DNA of 64,000 nt, taken from Elmis aenea. Lineage: Eukaryota > Arthropoda > Insecta > Coleoptera > Elmidae. The position numbers were made by a program, and so were the translations under genes. This document shows, in pieces, positions 11,801-21,967 of the stretch (positions within the stretch are counted from its first letter, which is position 1; the number at the start of each line of letters is the position of its first letter). Location of the stretch: positions 30,135,466 to 30,199,465 of the forward strand of contig OX393577.1 of the NCBI GenBank assembly GCA_947652605.1, written 5' to 3'. Below the pieces are notes generated by a model. That model saw only the letters and a list, made by a program, of their open reading frames with translations, was not told the DNA's origin and made no database searches.

Positions 11801-12786
11801 TCTTTTTCACTGACTATGCTAACACTCGCTCCTGTATCAACTTCCATTTCTAGATTTTTCTTACAAACTTTTACTACTATGTCTAAGCTTTGGTTAATTT
11901 TACTAACCGTTTCAATTTTACTTAGCTTAAATTCACTCGACTTTACTTTCCTTACTGTAGATTCTATTTTCTTTTCTTCTAGTACTGAAGTTGTTGAATC
12001 ATCACTGAATTCTTCTTCGAATTCCTTTTCTTTGCCATCTTCAACTTGATGAACTTTTGCCTTTCTTTTCTGTTTGCACACAACACTTGTATGTCCAGTT
12101 ATGCCACAATTGTAGCATTTCCAATTCTTTGCTGCACAATTTTCTTCATTATGCTTTTTCCCACAATGCTTGCATGAATTTTCTGGAACTTTACCTTTTT
12201 TCTCTCGATTTTCGCTTCTTTTGAATTTCGCATTCCTCTCCTTGTAATACTTATTCACTGCTCCTGGCTGCAATTCTCTTGTTTGTTCATGCGCTTATTC
12301 CATGTTGCTTGCCTTTTGTACTGCACTTTTGAAATTTAAAGTTTCTTCTGACAGCAACTTCGTTTGAATTTTCTGAGATCTGATTCCACAAACAAATCTA
12401 TCACGTAACGCATCGTCCAAAAATTGACCGAACTCACACTTATTTGCTAACTGTTTTAGCTTTACTACATACTCTGCAATTGTATCTTCGTTACTCTGGT
12501 CACACTTATTAAACTTAAAACGCTCTGCTATTATGTTGTGCTTTGGAGAATAAAATTTTTTCTACACATCTATTAACTCATCATAAGTCTTTAGTTTTGG
12601 TTCTTCAGGTAATAACAGATTTTTTAGTAACCCATACACTTTTGATCCAATTAACGTTATTAACATAGGCACTTTCATACGGTCCTCTATTACATTTACG
12701 ATCATGTACTGTTCAAGCCTTTCACTGTACACTGTAAAGTCTTCCGTTTCCGGATTAAATTCGTTAATTGCCCCTATTAGAGCCAT
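8812..12786 (-). pseudogene. Gypsy gag-pol, one frame with four stops
   Basis: A single minus-strand frame of about 1325 codons encodes the whole polyprotein. The gag start is at 12786. CCHC knuckles (CKHCGKKHNEENC and CYNCGITGHTSVVC) lie near 12180-12080. The protease DTGAS is near 11830, and the reverse transcriptase has YLDD near 10990. RNase H follows (YTDAQ in place of the usual YTDH). The integrase has an HHCC finger (CETC), then DYLKF, SDNGQPF and a catalytic Glu in SNGLAEKAV. Four in-frame stops break it: TAG at 12562-12564, TAA at 12295-12297, TGA at 10873-10875 and TGA at 9943-9945. The text before and after each stop stays in the same frame, so these are base changes rather than indels. 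Confidence 0.93.
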
Positions 12787-12997
12787 TTTTCACGCCAGAC
12801 ACTGTACGTACTCACGATTCGACACACGAACGCGTTACTTTTCGACCGAAAAATACAACTTTTTTTCACTGACAGACCCGACACACGGAACTGACAATCG
12901 AAAACGTACCACACCACAGTTCTCTACTTTACCGACTGTTTTTTTTTTTCACTGGTTCTCAAACCTTTTTTTTGACCATTTTTTCACGCGGAAACTA

Positions 12998-13013
12998 TCC
13001 CACTTCGTCGCCA
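12998..13013 (-). promoter_or_regulatory. Gypsy primer-binding site
   Basis: The minus strand reads TGGCGACGAAGTGGGA four bases inside the 5' LTR (13018). It starts with TGG and sits where a tRNA primer site is expected. The tRNA was not assigned. Confidence 0.7.
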
Positions 13014-13017
13014 ATTT

Positions 13018-13200
13018 TGTACTGTCTTAGTTAGTTTCCAAGAATAAAACTAACAAGTACTTTAACTGATTTATTTAATTATACGATACACACACGTATC
13101 TCACAGAACATGGCTGACCTATCGCTACCGGCAGGCGCATGCTACCCTTGCTTGGTGCCAACCTCAGAACTAACATTCCCATACCAACCAATACACTACA
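13018..13200 (-). repeat. Gypsy 5' LTR (relative to element)
   Basis: It is identical to 8560-8742. It is followed on the plus strand by the target copy GTTTG (13201-13205), after which BEL pol resumes. Confidence 0.95.
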
Positions 13201-14615
13201 GTTTGTCAAAGAACTGCCTAGTACAGGACCAATAACGACCATGGAATATTTTGCTGCTTTACGATCTTTAGTTCAAATAGTTCAAATAAACCATTTTCAA
13301 TCTGAAATTAAGTGTATTAGGGAAAATCGCAATATTCATTCTACCAGTAAAATACTGGGACTCACACCATTTTTAGATAATAATGATATTGTAAGAGTGG
13401 GTGGACGATTAAAGATGTCTAATTACAATTTTGATAAAAAACACCCCATTCTGATTCCAAGTAAACACAAATTTGCCGAATTAATAATGCACAATGAACA
13501 TTTACGTTTATTACACGCGGGTCCTCAACAGATGTTATCTTCGAGTAGGGAGAAATTTTGGATAATATCGGGTAAGGCATTAGCAAAGAAAATTGTAAAA
13601 CAATGCATTACATGTTTTAAATTTCGTGCAAATTCTCACACACCAGTAATGGGAAATTTGCCCAAATCTAGAATCACAGAATCTTACCCTTTTCAAACAA
13701 CAGGGATCGATTACGCTGGACCATTGCAAATAAATGATAAACGGGGTCGCGGCGCCAAACGTATTAAGTGTTACATTTGTCTCTGTCTGTTTTTCTACAA
13801 AATCTATCCATCTTGAACTAGTCACAGACTTGACTACGCAAAATTTCATTTCAGCCTTACGTCGATTTGTATCACGTCGTGGTTTGCCTAATCAAATTGA
13901 TTCTGACAATGGGCGAAACTTTGTAGGTGCTCAAACAGAACTGCAGGACCTTCGTAAATTCCTGCATGAAAATTCAAATGAAATTTGTATTAAAAGTGCC
14001 TCAATGAATATACAGTGGAACTTTATTCCACCATACAGTCCGCACTTTGGCGGAATATGGGAGGCAGGTGTTAAGAGTGTAAAATTTCACTTGTATCGGA
14101 TTTTAACAAAAACATCACTTGTTTATGAAGAATTTCAAACTGTTCTTATACAAGTTGAAGCAGTATTAAATTCACGACCCCTTTGTCCTCTTTCATCCGA
14201 TCCTAATAACAACCAAGTTCTGACACCGTCCCATTTCCTAATTGGTCGCAGCGCAACAAAGATACCTGATCCAGATGTCACCGAGTTGCCAACTACCAAG
14301 TTGTCCAGATATCAATATATCCAAAGTTTGCAACAGCACTTCTGGAAGCAATGGCGAAGGGATTATCTCCATCACCTGCAGGTCCGCAGCAAATGGAGAA
14401 TCAATCCGGGACTCATTAAAATTGGAACACTGGTTCTAATAAGGGAATCAAATCTACCACCCATGAGTTGGAGTATTGGTAGAATCGACAGCATCTATCC
14501 AGGGAAGGATGGAGTACCTAGAGTAGTATCCATTCGAACCTCAACTGGAATAATAAAACGGGCCGTAGCACTTGTGTGTCCTTTACCTAGTGATGACTGC
14601 GTGCAAGACTGTTAA
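13201..14615 (+). pseudogene. BEL integrase and DUF5641 C-terminus, frameshifted
   Basis: This is the continuation of BEL pol after the nested element. An HHCC zinc finger (HNEH...CITC) lies at about 13490-13615. The integrase core follows: GIDYAGPL, then LVTDLTTQ, SDNGRNF, and FGGIWEAGVKSVK with the catalytic Glu. A DUF5641-type tail (LTPSHFLIGR, then SRYQYIQSLQQHFWKQW) ends at 14615. Homology changes frame near 13770-13800 inside the core, between RGAKRIKCYICL and STKSIHLEL. A 1-base loss there breaks integrase. No env-like frame follows. Confidence 0.92.
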
Positions 14616-14779
14616 GTGAAGTTTAATTTTACTTTGTGTTATGTTCAAAGAAACCATTGAACAATTTATTTATGCCTTTATCTGTTATTTCATGTTGTTT
14701 GTTACATTATGTTCAGATATTAGAAATCATTTAAGTTCTGAAAGTTTCTTAAAAGTTTCACTTCCAACTGATGGAGTTA

Positions 14780-14986
14780 TGTATGAATTTACGTTGTGTC
14801 TAGCGTACCCCCACTTTATTTTGTATTATAACCTGCCCACGAGAAGGGTAGTAGTAGCTAACCAAAACTGCTACAATGCAGATCGACGTGTGATGTATGC
14901 CAATGTACAAGCAAGAATAAACATTAAATTTTAAATCAATCTTTCATTCAACATATAAAATACAGTCCACTTAAAAAAACAATACA
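14780..14986 (+). repeat. BEL 3' LTR
   Basis: It matches 4140-4346 with one visible difference. CATAT follows (14987-14991), matching the left flank. No strong polypurine tract is obvious just upstream. Confidence 0.95.
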
Positions 14987-15081
14987 CATATATTAAGTTA
15001 TTAAATATTTTTTTATTTATTTAATTAGTTTTTTAAATTTTATTTTGTAGATTATTAATTTTGTTATGGAAGATCACAGTA

Positions 15082-16310
15082 CAGGGTGGTCCAAATTCGA
15101 TGGGATTGCATGGGTATCTCGGTTAATATTTAAGATAGAGAAACGATTAAATTACCAAAAATGTGCAGTTTTTTAAGACAAACTCAGTACCGTTTTCAAA
15201 AATATTCTTTCATATCCGGTTTTCGAGTTATTGAAGAAAAAGTGCTTTTTTGTCATATTAATAATGTGTCATATCTCCGTTATTGTTGTAAATATCAAAA
15301 AAATTTATAAAGATTATTTTTAGATATTTTTATGTTTAAAATGACTATACCAAAAAAAAATATTTTACGCTCGCCGTTAAAAAGTTATGACACAAAATTC
15401 CATTTTTTTAAATAGGAACGATAGTTGGCTATGATCTATTTAAATTCCTTATTTTTTTCTCATTCCAAATATATAAGGGTCGATGTATTTATTTTTAATA
15501 ATACGCAAGTTATGAAGGTTTTTTAGTTTTTTTTCCTAAGAAAATCATAGTAGGCTGTGAAGACAAAAAAAAAACAAGGTGTAAAACCTTATAAAATTCA
15601 TGTGTTACAAGTTACCAAGGTTTTCTTATTTGTTGTTGAGATAAACATTGTAAATATTTGAACATAAGATAACAACTACATAGTCGGAATCAGCAGTAAG
15701 GTAGTATATTGCAATTTATCTTAAGTTCAAAAATTTTTGATGTTTATCTCAACAACAAATTTAAAAACCTTGGTAACGTGTACCATATGAGTTTTATAAG
15801 GTTTTAAACCTCGTTTTTTTTTGTTTTCACAGCCTACTATGATTTTCTTTAAAAACAAATCTAAAAAACCTTCGTAACTTGCGTATTATTAAAAATAAAT
15901 ACATCGACCCTCATATATTTGAAATGAGAAAAAAATAAGGAATTTAAATAGGTCATGGCCAACTATCGCTCCCATTTAAAAAAAGGTAAGTTTGTGTCAT
16001 AACTTTTTAACGGCGAGCGTAACATTTTTTTTTTTTAGTAAGTATAATCAAATTAAGCATAAAAATATCTAAAAATAATCTCCATAAATATTTTCGATAT
16101 TTACAACAATAACGGAGATATGACACATTATTAATATGACAAAAAAACACTTTTTCTTCAATAACTCGAAAACCGGATATGAAAGAATATTTTTGAAAAT
16201 GGTTCTGAGTTGGTCTCAAAAAACTGCACATTTTTGGTAATTTAACCGTTTCTCTATCTTAAATATTAACCGAGATACCCATGCAATCCCGTCGAATTTG
16301 GACCACCCTG
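15082..16310. mobile_element. Foldback element, 1.23 kb, CAGGGTG ends
   Basis: Two arms of roughly 550-600 bp are near-perfect inverse copies. The left end CAGGGTGGTCCAAATTCG pairs with CGAATTTGGACCACCCTG at the right. TA flanks both ends (15080-15081 and 16311-16312). A unique centre of about 100 bp lies near 15650-15750. The subterminal text GGGTATCTCGGTTAATATTTAAGATAGAG occurs in both arms. No transposase is encoded; short frames inside come from the arms. It shares the block ATAGTTGGC...CTATTTAAATTCC with the foldback at 29923-30321. Confidence 0.9.
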
Positions 16311-16312
16311 TA

Positions 16313-16605
16313 CTACTTGTTTTCATAAAACTTGTTCATTATAAGGTTCATGTTTTAAATTTATTTCATTTATTCAGTGCAAATATGCTTAACCTTTTAT
16401 GTATAAAAAGGGCCACATACAATTTTTTTTCTTAAGCGAATGGCCGCATTTAAAAAAAATATTTTAAAGACAATACATTTTATTTTATGCCAGTTTAATA
16501 ATTTGTAATGAGAATATACATCGCTACATCATAGTAATATTTTACAATATATGTCGTTACAAAATATATTAACAAACGAAAGTGTATTAGAATAAACCTA
16601 AATTA
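16313..16605. other. AT-rich spacer
   Basis: I see no gene or clear repeat in this short stretch between two elements. Confidence 0.5.
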
Positions 16606-17318
16606 CAGGGTGTTTCTTAACACGTTGACTGCGTTACATACCCCCGACGTCCTGTAGAAGTCATTCCGAGGACCGAAATTTACAAAATATTACCCACGTG
16701 CGTTCGTAAATTTTGGTTTTCTTTTGTTTTTTTAGGAATTACGGCTCCATATTTGTTTTTTTTTTTAATGGCACCATGCATATTTTTTTATACGGTTTGA
16801 AAGACATTTTTTTTCTCTTTTCAACGCACTAAAACTTTTATACCCTTACATAACAAAATTTTTAAGAAATCGCAAAAGAACAATTTGGTTTTAAAAGCGT
16901 ACAGTATTAATTATTTCACATTAGTAGGCTTCGAAAATGATACAACCCTGTATATTATTATTTCATATTTTATCTTAGAAATATTAACTTAAATCATTTG
17001 TCACTGTAAATATTCAGCTTACTTTAAAAATTGCTAATCTTATTATTAACGGTATATTTACCGCTAATGCTGGCATTGTGGCATACCTGGGTATTGGTGA
17101 CAACTAGATCAGTTAATTACTGGTTTGAGCACATTAAACCCTTAACAAACTGAGCTCAACATTACCAGTTAAGCCTAGTCCAGATTGTAAACAAATGTTT
17201 CGGAACAATATTAAACACTGTGCCTAAACAGTTGCGAAACATTGTTTTGGAACAATCTGTACACGTTGTTCCGCGTACAGACTAAAGCCAGTGTTTCGGT
17301 GTTTCTCAAGTGATTATC

Positions 17319-17435
17319 ATGTCCAGTGAGACTATTGCAGGAATTTGTGCTGCCAATTTATATATTTTACTTAACGGCCGAAGGAATAAAGAAAAGAAAA
17401 GAAGAAGGTGGTGGATACGGAAAGCACTAATTTAA
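17319..17435 (+). pseudogene. Harbinger-type transposase N-terminal scrap
   Basis: From ATG 17319, 38 codons encode a piece ending NKEKKRRRWWIRKALI before a stop. The basic run followed by RWW resembles the start of ALP1-like/Harbinger transposases (RR.WWV.P). Nothing of the DDE nuclease follows. Its distal part overlaps the 177-bp duplication flanking the LINE (17357-17533). Confidence 0.5.
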
Positions 17436-17533
17436 GGCACCAGTTATGGCAATGAATGAAGAATGGTGAAGAACCACTTTTCTTAGTGCCTTGTAGTTTT
17501 TTGTGTTCCAGTCGAAATTGGGATTTTAGCATG
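17357..17533. repeat. 177-bp target duplication, left copy
   Basis: It is identical over its whole length to 21791-21967. It starts TTTATATATTTTACTTAACG and ends GATTTTAGCATG. The two copies bracket the LINE exactly: the LINE starts directly after this copy, and its poly(A) tail abuts the other. Confidence 0.93.
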
Positions 17534-17674
17534 AGTACCGTTCGAACCGAGCTCATATACGCTCGCGTCGGTGCTAGCAGTGTAAAACCAGTTAGTGTTA
17601 TCAGTGTAAAAACAGACTGTAAATAAACAAACACGATAAATAAAGAAATTTGTTAGTGTTAGTGTTAAACAAAA

Positions 17675-18907
17675 ATGTTCCCTTCGGGGGATTTTATACA
17701 CGGTGATTCTTCAACCAATACAAAACCTCAATCACAAATTGCAAATTATGCTTTTCCACCACGGTCAAAATCATCAGATAATGAATGGCAAGAAGTAAAT
17801 AGTAAAAAAAGATTGAGAAGTCCTGGCGAAGCAACTAAAATCAATAAACAAACTAAACTAAGTGACTACTGGCTAAATACCCCAGTAGAAACCAATAACA
17901 AATTTAATAGCCTGTCGGAAGAAGATGGGAATGAAAACACCCAAACTAAAATTAATAAAAATAGCGACCCTAGACCGCCACCCATCTTTGTTTCTGGGGT
18001 AGAAAATATTAACCCTTTAACTACATTGTTAAACGAAATAGCAAAAGATAATTACACCATTAAATCACTTGGTAATGATCAAGTAAAAATTCAACCCAAA
18101 CTAAGTGAGAAATACAACGCTATCATAGGAGCTTTGACACAAAAAAAGACTGAATTTTATACATATAAACCAAAACAAGAAAGAGCCTTCCGCGTAGTCG
18201 TTAAAAACCTACACCCTTCCACCAATGTAGAGGAGTTAAAAAAAGAAATCCTAAAATTAGGACATGAAGCAACTAATATTTGGAACATCAGGCAAAGAAC
18301 TACTAAAAAATCTCTCCCCATGTTTTATATCGACCTTAAAGCCAAGGACAACAATAAAGAAATATATAAGATTCGTTTGCTTATGAATACAGTTGTTCAA
18401 TTTGAAGCACCTCACGTTAAGCGGAATATCCCCCAATGCACAAAATGCCAACAATATGGACATACTAAAAATTACTGCAACAAATCACCGCGTTGTGTTA
18501 AATGTGCTGAAAATCACCTCACCACTAGCTGCCCTAAAAAAGTAAGGAACGACGACGTTAAGTGTGCCAATTGCGAGGGTAACCATCCAGCAAACTATAG
18601 AGGTTGTGTAGTACATAAGCAACTACAACAACGATTGTATCCTGTAATGCGTGAGAGAAATCTTCCAACTCAACCCACACAAACATTACCTACAAAATTT
18701 GTGCAAGTCGGACAGTCCTATGCCAGTCAAGTCAAGAATAGCTCACAACCAATACAGTCCCCCAACATAATTGCACAACCAAGTCAACCCAGTATCCCAC
18801 AGAAATCAGACGACATATTAGAACTTAAAAACATGATGAAAAATCTCATGGAACAAATGGGTACAATGATAAACATGCTGGCAACCCTTGTCAATAAAAT
18901 GGTATAA
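17675..18907 (+). CDS. LINE ORF1, gag-like RNA-binding protein (410 aa)
   Basis: ORF1 proteins of Jockey-type LINEs bind the element RNA and form the ribonucleoprotein needed for retrotransposition. The N-terminal third is polar and probably disordered. A PRE_C2HC-like domain lies at about 170-250 (FRVVVKNLHPSTNVEELKKE). Three CCHC knuckles follow at about 253-312 (CTKCQQYGHTKNYC, CVKCAENHLTTSC, CANCEGNHPANYRGC). The C-terminus is a methionine-rich heptad-like stretch that could be a coiled coil. The ATG at 17675 is the first good start after the 5' UTR. The stop TAA shares its last base with the ORF2 start. Confidence 0.93.
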   Translation: MFPSGDFIHGDSSTNTKPQSQIANYAFPPRSKSSDNEWQEVNSKKRLRSPGEATKINKQTKLSDYWLNTPVETNNKFNSLSEEDGNENTQTKINKNSDPRPPPIFVSGVENINPLTTLLNEIAKDNYTIKSLGNDQVKIQPKLSEKYNAIIGALTQKKTEFYTYKPKQERAFRVVVKNLHPSTNVEELKKEILKLGHEATNIWNIRQRTTKKSLPMFYIDLKAKDNNKEIYKIRLLMNTVVQFEAPHVKRNIPQCTKCQQYGHTKNYCNKSPRCVKCAENHLTTSCPKKVRNDDVKCANCEGNHPANYRGCVVHKQLQQRLYPVMRERNLPTQPTQTLPTKFVQVGQSYASQVKNSSQPIQSPNIIAQPSQPSIPQKSDDILELKNMMKNLMEQMGTMINMLATLVNKMV

Positions 18908-21594
18908 TGGCCCAACTTCTTAAACTTGCGGTTTGGAATGCCAATGGCATATGTCAACACACGCAAGAAATCAAATCATTCCTACAAATACACGATATCG
19001 ACATACTTTTAGTGTCAGAAACACATTTCACAAGTAAAAGCTACTTTAAAATATCAAAGTATAGTACCTACCATACAAAACATCCTGACGGTAAGGCTCA
19101 TGGCGGTACAGCAATCATTATTAGAAATACTATCAAGCACTATGAAAAAGAAAAATATGAACATGATTACTTACAAGCTACTAGCATCGCACTGGAGGAC
19201 AAATTAGGACACATGACGATTTCAGCAGTGTATTGCCCGCCCAAACACTCAAACAAAAGAGAAAATTATGATCACTTCTTCAAGACTCTTGGAAATAAAT
19301 TCATCGCTGGTGGCGATTATAACGCCAAGCACCCACAGTGGGGGTCAAGACTTACAACATCCAAAGGAAGAGAGCTCTTTGCCGTAATGAGAGCAAATAA
19401 TCTTGATCAGCTATCAACCGGAGAGCCTACGTATTGGCCAGCTGATAGAAAAAAGATGCCAGATGTACTCGATTTTTGCGTCTCGAAGGGTATTAACAAA
19501 AAACAAATTAAACTAGAATCGTGTCTAGACTTATCATCCGATCATTCACCAATTCTCATTACCATGTATTCGAACATCCTAAAAAAGCAAAAACAGCCTA
19601 CACTATACAGCAGGAAGACAAATTGGGATATGTTTAGGGAAAGTCTCGACGAGTTGATCTCATTAAGTCTACCCCTGCAGACAGAGAGAGAACTAGATAA
19701 TGCAGTTGAACATCTCACAAAGGCAATCCAAAATGCAGCTTGGAAGGCGACTCCGGATCAAAGGACAACACAAATAAAGGAAGATTGTCCAGTAATAGTT
19801 AAACAAATGATAGCCGAAAAGCGAAAACTCCGCAAACGGTGGCAGAGAACCAGAACAATGGAAGACAAAAATAAATTTAACAAGTCAATTAAAAAATTAA
19901 AAAAGTTGCTACTTGACCTTAAAAATCAATCAATACAGGAATACCTTGGAAACCTCACAGCTACAGAAGCTAATGACTACTCATTGTGGAAGGCCACTAA
20001 AAAAATTAAGCGCCCGCAACTAACAATCCCACCTATTAAAAATACAAATGGAAAATGGGCCAAAAACAGCACAGAAAAAGCGACAGTATTTGCACAATAC
20101 CTTGCAGATGTCTTTAAGCCATTGCCATCAACCTTAACAGAAGAAGAAGAAAATGACATATTAAATTTTCTGGAGACACCCTTTCAGATGGACATGCCCA
20201 TTAAAAAATTTAAAAAGAGTGAAATAAAAAAAACAATATCCAAAGACATTAACATTAAAAAAGCTCCAGGATTTGACTTAATAACCGGAAAAGTGCTCAA
20301 AGAAGCCACAGATAAATGCCTAAAATGTATTACACAAATCTTTAATGCAGTTCTCAGGATAGGATACTTCCCAAATCAATGGAAAGTGGCCCAGATTATT
20401 CTCTTGCCTAAACCAGGGAAACCGTTACACGAAGTGACATCTTACAGACCTATCAGTCTACTACCAATTTTATCCAAGGTCTTCGAAAAACTTTTTCTAA
20501 CACGTCTCAAACCATTGCTAAGAGAACTCATCCCAAATCACCAATTCGGTTTCAGGAATCAGCACGCTACGGTTGAACAAGTACACAGAGTGGTCAAAAA
20601 GATAAACAATGATCTGGAAGGCAAAAGATATTGCTCTGCTGCCTTCCTAGACATTAGTCAGGCTTTTGACAGGGTATGGCATGACGGATTGCGCTACAAA
20701 CTAAAAAAGAACATTCCATGCCATTTTTACCAAATCTTAAATTCCTACCTCAAAAATAGGCACTTCTTAGTTAAACACCAAGACGAATATACTGATTTGT
20801 ACCCTATCAACTCCGGCGTACCACAAGGTAGTGTGTTGGGACCAACGCTATACTTAATATATACTGCTGATCTGCCAACCACTCGTCTAACTACAGTGGC
20901 CACGTTTGCGGATGACACAGCTATCTTGGCATCCCATGTGGATCCTATCACTGCCTCTAAAAATCTACAACATCACTTAAACAAAATACAGTCCTGGTTG
21001 AAAAAATGGCGAGTTAAGGCAAACGAAACTAAATCAACACATGTCACATTTACTCTTAGGAGAGAGACCTGCCCGACAGTAACACTAAATGATCGTCAAC
21101 TTCCTCAGGCATGCGAAGCCAAATACCTGGGTATGCACATTGACAGGAGACTGACATGGCACAAACACATATGGGCCAAGAGGAAGCAGCTTGGCATCAA
21201 ACTTTACCAACTCAACTGGATGATAGGACGAAAATCACAATTGTCTATAGAAAGCAAGCTCCTCATATACAAAGCCATATTGAAACCTATTTGGACCTAT
21301 GGCATCCAGCTATGGGGAAGTGCTAGTACGTCAAATATTGAAATCATCCAAAGATTCCAAAATAAAGCTTTACGAATCATTGCTGATGCCCCCAGGTATG
21401 TACCAAATTTCGTAATACAACGCGACCTTCAATTAAACTCAGTGCATGAAGAAATCAAAAACCTTTACCTTAAATATCAAAACAGAATTGAAGTGCATCC
21501 AAATAAACTAGCAAGAAATTTAATAGTGAGTGCCGGTGAAGTGCGGCGACTCAAAAGATATAGACCGGCAGATCTCCCTACTAGGTTTACTTGA
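18907..21594 (+). CDS. LINE ORF2, endonuclease and reverse transcriptase (895 aa)
   Basis: ORF2 nicks target DNA and reverse-transcribes the element RNA onto it. The apurinic-type endonuclease occupies about residues 1-225 (LAVWNANGICQH, LVSETHF, GGDYNAKH, SDHSPI). The reverse transcriptase spans about 480-750, with SYRPISLLPILSKVFEK, AAFLDISQAFDRVWH, GVPQGSVLGPTLYL and the catalytic FADDTAIL. A C-terminal region of about 150 residues follows. No RNase H domain is apparent, as in Jockey. The frame is complete and no key residue is missing. It starts inside TAATG at the end of ORF1, so it is probably translated by termination-reinitiation. Confidence 0.95.
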   Translation: MAQLLKLAVWNANGICQHTQEIKSFLQIHDIDILLVSETHFTSKSYFKISKYSTYHTKHPDGKAHGGTAIIIRNTIKHYEKEKYEHDYLQATSIALEDKLGHMTISAVYCPPKHSNKRENYDHFFKTLGNKFIAGGDYNAKHPQWGSRLTTSKGRELFAVMRANNLDQLSTGEPTYWPADRKKMPDVLDFCVSKGINKKQIKLESCLDLSSDHSPILITMYSNILKKQKQPTLYSRKTNWDMFRESLDELISLSLPLQTERELDNAVEHLTKAIQNAAWKATPDQRTTQIKEDCPVIVKQMIAEKRKLRKRWQRTRTMEDKNKFNKSIKKLKKLLLDLKNQSIQEYLGNLTATEANDYSLWKATKKIKRPQLTIPPIKNTNGKWAKNSTEKATVFAQYLADVFKPLPSTLTEEEENDILNFLETPFQMDMPIKKFKKSEIKKTISKDINIKKAPGFDLITGKVLKEATDKCLKCITQIFNAVLRIGYFPNQWKVAQIILLPKPGKPLHEVTSYRPISLLPILSKVFEKLFLTRLKPLLRELIPNHQFGFRNQHATVEQVHRVVKKINNDLEGKRYCSAAFLDISQAFDRVWHDGLRYKLKKNIPCHFYQILNSYLKNRHFLVKHQDEYTDLYPINSGVPQGSVLGPTLYLIYTADLPTTRLTTVATFADDTAILASHVDPITASKNLQHHLNKIQSWLKKWRVKANETKSTHVTFTLRRETCPTVTLNDRQLPQACEAKYLGMHIDRRLTWHKHIWAKRKQLGIKLYQLNWMIGRKSQLSIESKLLIYKAILKPIWTYGIQLWGSASTSNIEIIQRFQNKALRIIADAPRYVPNFVIQRDLQLNSVHEEIKNLYLKYQNRIEVHPNKLARNLIVSAGEVRRLKRYRPADLPTRFT

Positions 21595-21790
21595 AACGAA
21601 CTCACTGTACAGTTTTATGTTCTATTTTTAAAAATTTTAGCTTAGCGTAAAGAGAATACTCAGTGGAGAATTCTCTACATGACATTTTTCTTTTCTTTTC
21701 ACCTACCTTTCACCTGTTAAAAACATTTACTTATTGTTCAGTTAAGAACAGATTGTAAAGTACTTGAAATTATAAAAAAAAAAAAAAAAA

Positions 21791-21967
21791 TTTATATATT
21801 TTACTTAACGGCCGAAGGAATAAAGAAAAGAAAAGAAGAAGGTGGTGGATACGGAAAGCACTAATTTAAGGCACCAGTTATGGCAATGAATGAAGAATGG
21901 TGAAGAACCACTTTTCTTAGTGCCTTGTAGTTTTTTGTGTTCCAGTCGAAATTGGGATTTTAGCATG
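21791..21967. repeat. 177-bp target duplication, right copy
   Basis: It is identical to 17357-17533 and directly follows the LINE poly(A) tail. After 21967 the Harbinger-element sequence resumes with the rest of the MADF-type frame, so this copy joins the original downstream DNA. Confidence 0.93.

Larger units (their letters stand above)
8560..13200 (-). mobile_element. Mag-like Ty3/Gypsy retrotransposon nested in BEL
   Basis: Two identical 183-bp LTRs (8560-8742 and 13018-13200, TG...CA) flank a minus-strand gag-pol. The BEL sequence GTTTG is duplicated at both sides (8555-8559 and 13201-13205). Gag, protease, reverse transcriptase, RNase H and integrase come in Gypsy order in one reading frame, as in the Mag (K02A2.6-like) lineage. 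No envelope gene follows. Length is 4641 bp. Identical LTRs mean very recent insertion, yet the frame holds four stop codons. Confidence 0.96.
4140..14986 (+). mobile_element. BEL/Pao LTR retrotransposon, interrupted by a Gypsy element
   Basis: Two 207-bp LTRs (4140-4346 and 14780-14986, TG...CA) differ at one visible base. They are flanked by the 5-bp duplication CATAT (4135-4139 and 14987-14991). Between them, in order, are gag, a DSGS aspartic protease, a YVDD reverse transcriptase with RNase H, an integrase with HHCC zinc finger, and a DUF5641-type C-terminus. This is the BEL/Pao order. Removing the nested Gypsy element (8560-13200) and one target copy leaves about 6.2 kb, normal for the family. 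Several frame breaks make this copy defective, although the near-identical LTRs show that insertion was recent. Confidence 0.96.
17534..21790 (+). mobile_element. Jockey-like LINE, apparently full length
   Basis: It has a 141-bp 5' UTR, two intact overlapping frames, a 3' UTR and a poly(A) tail of about 15 at 21775-21790. The 5' UTR contains GAGCTCATATACGCTCGCGT, a possible internal-promoter region. The ORF1 CCHC array and an endonuclease plus reverse transcriptase in ORF2 match the Jockey group. Both frames are uninterrupted, so the copy may be competent. Confidence 0.93.

Noticed and set aside
14641..14934. Open frame of about 97 codons between BEL pol and the 3' LTR, considered as an env gene
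   Set aside because: It runs into the LTR, has no envelope features and no homologous pattern; most BEL elements lack env.
15080..16312. Considered as two solo LTRs in opposite orientation
   Set aside because: The arms are continuous inverse copies with CAGGGTG tips and TA flanks, not TG...CA LTRs with matching direct orientation.
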